Under the pieces are notes generated by a model. The model did not search any database and was not told the origin of the DNA. It worked only from the letters and a program-made list of their open reading frames with translations. A stretch of 64,000 nt of DNA from Prorocentrum cordatum. Lineage: Eukaryota; Sar; Dinophyceae; Prorocentrales; Prorocentraceae. The position numbers were made by a program, and so were the translations under genes. Location of the stretch: NCBI GenBank assembly GCA_963575745.1, contig CAUYUJ010016137.1, forward strand, positions 215,001 through 279,000, in the 5' to 3' direction. Positions 61,060 to 64,000 of the stretch are shown piece by piece; the first letter of the stretch is position 1; every line of letters starts with the position of its first letter.

Positions 61060-61476
61060 CGATGGCTTCGCGCCCTCCCCGTCGGCTCCGGGGCGTCGTC
61101 GTCCCAGGACAAGTTGTCGTGGCTGTCCACCGCGTGGTACAGGCGACTGTCCCCGCCCTCGGCGCCCGCCGCCACGGGCTCCTCCTCCTCCTCCTCCTCC
61201 TCCGCCTCCCAGCGGCCCTCCTCAGGCCGGAGGGGCTGCTGGGCCTCGCTCTTCAAGTACACGTCGTAGCCTCCGCAGTTGTCGAGGAAGTCGTCGGTGA
61301 AACACTCGCCGCTGCCCTCGCACAGGTCGCCGGGCCCGACGTCGTCGCAGCCCAGCAGCGCGCCGGGCTCGTCGGGACAGAGGCTGGGGCCGACGGCGGT
61401 GAGGCCGTGGTTGTCCGCGCAGACGGCCTCGCGGCCGAGGGGCAGATCCCCATCCGCACCGTCGCGGGCCGTTCCC
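61060..61476 (-). CDS. Cys-rich extracellular-type exon, putative start region of the transmembrane CHAT gene
   Basis: Starts at an acceptor CGACCTAAG|G lying at the very edge of a family A element. It encodes a Cys-rich domain: REAVCADNHGLTAVGPSLC, LLGCDDVGPGDLCEGSGECF and DDFLDNCGGYDVYLKSEAQQ. The 'C-E-x-x-G-E-C ... D-N-C-x-G-Y-D-V-Y' pattern with six or more cysteines fits a secreted, disulphide-bonded module. A Glu run and DSRLYHAVDSHDNLSWDDD follow. The 3' boundary is unresolved: the frame stays open to about 60945 and one donor candidate is at 60961. Upstream exons and the signal peptide were not found. Confidence 0.5.
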
Positions 61477-61481
61477 CTTAG

Positions 61482-61622
61482 GTCGGGCGTGTCCCCCTAC
61501 AGGCGGATTTGGGAGGAAAAACAAAACATAGTCATTAACGAATTGTCGAAATGAAAAATCGCCCCCCGACTATTTTCTGAACATGTGTGAGTTTGGCACC
61601 TGTGTTGTGGGACAGGCCCGGC
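61482..61622 (+). mobile_element. Family A element, copy 10, four bases from an exon
   Basis: GTCGGGCGTGTCCCCCTACA, GGCGGATTTGGGAGGAAAAA and AAAACATAGTCA at left; TGTTGTGGGACAGGCCCGGC at right. In minus orientation its end plus CTAAG forms the acceptor of the Cys-rich exon. Confidence 0.85.
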
Positions 61623-61734
61623 TGCACGTTAACCCTGCAATCCAAGGCCGCCTCGGCATGGGCACGGACACGCCAGGGCCGAGCGCACTCGCGAAAGCGC
61701 TGCATCCGTTCCCGTGAATACCCTCGCCATCGGA

Positions 61735-61905
61735 GGAGGAGGAGGAGAACAAGGAGGACAAGGAGGACAAGGAGGACAAGGAGGACAAGGAGGACAAGGA
61801 GGAGGAGGAGGAGGAGGAGGAGGAGGAGGGGAAGGAGGAGGAGGAGTAGGAGGAGAGAGGAGGGTGGAGGAGGAGGAGGAAGGGGGAGGAGGAGGAGGAT
61901 AAGGA
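61735..61905. repeat. (GGA)n tract with GGACAA units
   Basis: Six AAGGAGGACAAGGAGGAC units then pure GGA. Confidence 0.95.
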
Positions 61906-62084
61906 GGAGCCGATAGCGACGCCATGGGAATGGACACGAGTGGTCCCTGCGACAGCCCCGAGGTCTGACGCCGGGGGATAAAACGCCAAAAGCGACCAAA
62001 CTCTCGACACCCTGTTCATCAAGGCCCCGGCGGATTCCTCGGGCAAGATCGGGCCAGCCTGATCGAGCCAGAGCGATCCGTACA

Positions 62085-62245
62085 CGTCGGTCGGAAGAAG
62101 TAGGTCAGAACAAGAGATATGAAGGCGGCTAAAGTAGTTTGGGTCCAGGCTCTCCCAAGGAATAACAAAACACAACAAAAGCATATCGATTGTTGAAGTA
62201 GGAAGGCGCTAGAAGTAGATTGGGAAGTAGATTGGGATCTTGGGA
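62085..62245 (+). mobile_element. Family I dimeric element, copy 3
   Basis: ACGTCGGTCGGAAGAAGTAG, GAAGGCGGCTAAAGTAGTTT, AATAACAAAACACAACAAAA, then TTGAAGTAGGAAGGCGCTAG and AAGTAGATTGGG twice. Confidence 0.8.
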
Positions 62246-62249
62246 TCAA

Positions 62250-63095
62250 ACAAATCTACGTTCAATGACCGACCTGTAAGGGTCCTGGGACCCGAAACGG
62301 CACAATCCGGAGGTACAGGATCCTGCCCCCCCCCCCCACTCGAGGGTCGGGACACACATGAAACCTCCTGGAGGCTGCTTGGGCAAACCAAGCCTGGACC
62401 TAAATATCGCGGCACGCGTTCTGTCATTGCACCGACCTTGCAGACGTGCTGCAGCGGATTTTCGAGTGGATTTCTGTCAATGCAAGACCCCACAACGGCG
62501 AGCGAAAAACGAAATTAATTGCATGTGGATTCTTTAGTCTTCATCCCTGGCCACAAAACAAATCCGCACGAAATTCACCTCGACATCCGGAACGCAACTC
62601 TCCAGGACAATCCGGGCCCATCCCACTGCTCTCCGAGCGAAATCCGCTCTGCGATGTTGGCGCCATGAGTTCTGACATCAGCGAATCTCGGGCCGGGCGA
62701 AAGGGGGGGATAACGAACGGGGGGTTTGAGATTCAGCTCGCGTAGCTGATTTTCCCGGCGCCTCCGGCGCCAGGAGGCGCCCATGTATCGAGGAATGGGC
62801 CCGGCGGCGGGGCCGAAACCAGCTGCATGCAGCAGATTTCGTAACCCCCCCCTTCCCTATCTCCCCCTTTCGTTTGGCCCGAGAATCCAATCGTTGTGAC
62901 GCGGGGTTCCGAACACCGCCGAACATGCCATCAAGAGCAAGATCGGCGACACGCCACAGAGTGACCCTGGGCAAGCGTGACACTTGGTGCGCTCCCCACA
63001 CGGGAGGCGCGCGAGCCGCTGCTGTCGCACCGCATCCGGCGATCGGAGGGCCCCACTGGGCCCGCACCAAAGGCCACGCCGGCAAAAGGTCACTC
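62250..63095. other. Gene-poor stretch
   Basis: Mixed DNA with no element, RNA gene or coding frame that I can support. Confidence 0.4.
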
Positions 63096-63100
63096 TTGCC

Positions 63101-63232
63101 CATCGGTCGGAAGAAGCAGGCAGAAACATGAAAAGGGAAGGCGTTGAAATCAGATTGGGTTCGGCCCGCCCTCATGGAAGAACGGAAAAGGGGAGCCACT
63201 CGATCATTGAAGTAGGAAGGCGCTGGAAGTAC
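63101..63232 (+). mobile_element. Family I dimeric element, copy 4
   Basis: CATCGGTCGGAAGAAGCAGG, GGAAGGCGTTGAAATCAGAT and CATTGAAGTAGGAAGGCGCT. Confidence 0.75.
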
Positions 63233-63414
63233 GCCCAGGAAGCATTTACGAACCCCCACCGCCCCTTCCGGTGAAACGATAACGCTTCCGGCACTCTGGA
63301 AGCGTTACCTCGGCCGGCTTCTCATGTGATGGCAATAAGACCCCCATTCGTCGTCGTCGTCGTCGCCGCCGCCGCCGCCGTCAGCGCCTTCGTCGGCGTC
63401 GGCGTCGGCGTCGT

Positions 63415-64000
63415 GAAATCCTATTGGAGATCCGATTGTATTCGAATCCTGTTGGAATCGTATAGAGGTCATACTATATTGGAATCCGATCGGCATCCTA
63501 TTGGAATCCTGTTGGAATTCCCGCTGTACTGGATTCCTGTTCACATAGGATCCCAATAGGACCCCAAAATAATACAATACAATAAGATCCCAATGGGATT
63601 CCAATAGGGTTCGAACTGGATCCAACTAGGATTCCGATACAATACAATAGAATACAATGCAATACAATACAATCGGATTCCAAGAGGACTCAAGTAGTAT
63701 TCCAATAGGACTTCAATCGGAGTCCAATGCGATTCCAATAAGATTCCACCAGGATTCCAATAGGATTCCAATAAAACTCCAATACAATACAATAGGATCC
63801 CAAAACGAGTTCAACCATTTTCCCACAGGTTTCGAACAGAATACTTTCCGGATTCCAACCCATACAATAGGATTCCAATAGGAGCCCCACACAACAGGAT
63901 TCCTATAGGATTCAAAATTGGACCCCAATACGATATGACTTCAATCGGATTTGCCTCATATCCGGATCTTTGTCTAATACAATCAGATTCCGACATTATC
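63415..64000. repeat. GGATTCCAATA minisatellite running off the window
   Basis: About 45 irregular 10-12-bp units (GATTCCAATAG, GATTCCGATAC) with ATACAATACA blocks. Confidence 0.9.

Noticed and set aside
60732-61481. A 249-codon plus-strand frame
   Set aside because: It is antisense to the Cys-rich exon, whose cysteine spacing and flanking acceptor make the minus strand far more credible.

Overview
The window reads as nuclear DNA of a dinoflagellate. Three things point there. A 17-base minus-strand match to the conserved dinoflagellate spliced leader lies at 4265-4281. Short exons in two gene models sit between long repeat-filled introns whose junctions follow an AG|G pattern and use GT, GC and GA donors. 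The rest is GC-rich and packed with simple repeats, minisatellites and short palindromic elements, with few long credible open frames. The genus cannot be named from sequence alone. Function calls below rest on motif recognition by eye; no database search or RNA evidence was available.

Layout. 1-1.73 kb: 3' end of a DIRS-like (tyrosine-recombinase) retroelement on the plus strand. 4.2-6.5 kb: spliced-leader relic and a decayed multi-pass membrane protein gene on the minus strand. 7.8-9.93 kb: a small four-exon minus-strand gene for a ubiquitin-like plus zinc-ribbon protein, apart from a 1-nt frame slip. 10-17.6 kb: tandem arrays, CAT triplet tracts and element pairs. 20-22 kb: a decayed LINE-like retrotransposon 3' end. 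22-41 kb: mostly triplet tracts, minisatellites and short elements with no gene I can defend. 41.8-52.4 kb: seven minus-strand exons that join in frame into 517 codons plus a stop, giving one transmembrane segment and a CHAT (caspase-like) peptidase domain with the His and Cys motifs. 56-61.5 kb: further minus-strand exon-like segments that may be the extracellular N-terminal part of the same gene; one 69-bp intron and one junction to the 52.4-kb exon keep frame. 61.7-64 kb: repeats.

The most notable feature is a community of short, repeated, mostly inverted-repeat elements, many lying inside introns and some coinciding with introns. I name families by letters. A: ends GTCGGGC, 140-190 bp, ten copies. 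B: ends GCTCGGACGT, three. C: a 199-bp element that is exactly an intron of the 7.8-9.9 kb gene and recurs at 15.8 kb. D: fold-back elements built on CCGCGCGGA, about ten. E: GATCGCGCCGCATCG fold-backs. F: GCTTCTTAGAAGG fold-backs. G: GGCATTGGGCGG elements. H: GGCCCTGGGACACA elements with an AT-richer core. I: dimeric GAAGTAGGAAGGCGC elements. J: elements around GCAGGATCCTGCAGGATCC. K: GTTCTTAGAAC palindromes. L, N, O, P, Q: other low-copy repeats. These fit the definition of introners (intron-generating transposable elements), and several families share the donor-like start GTCGG.
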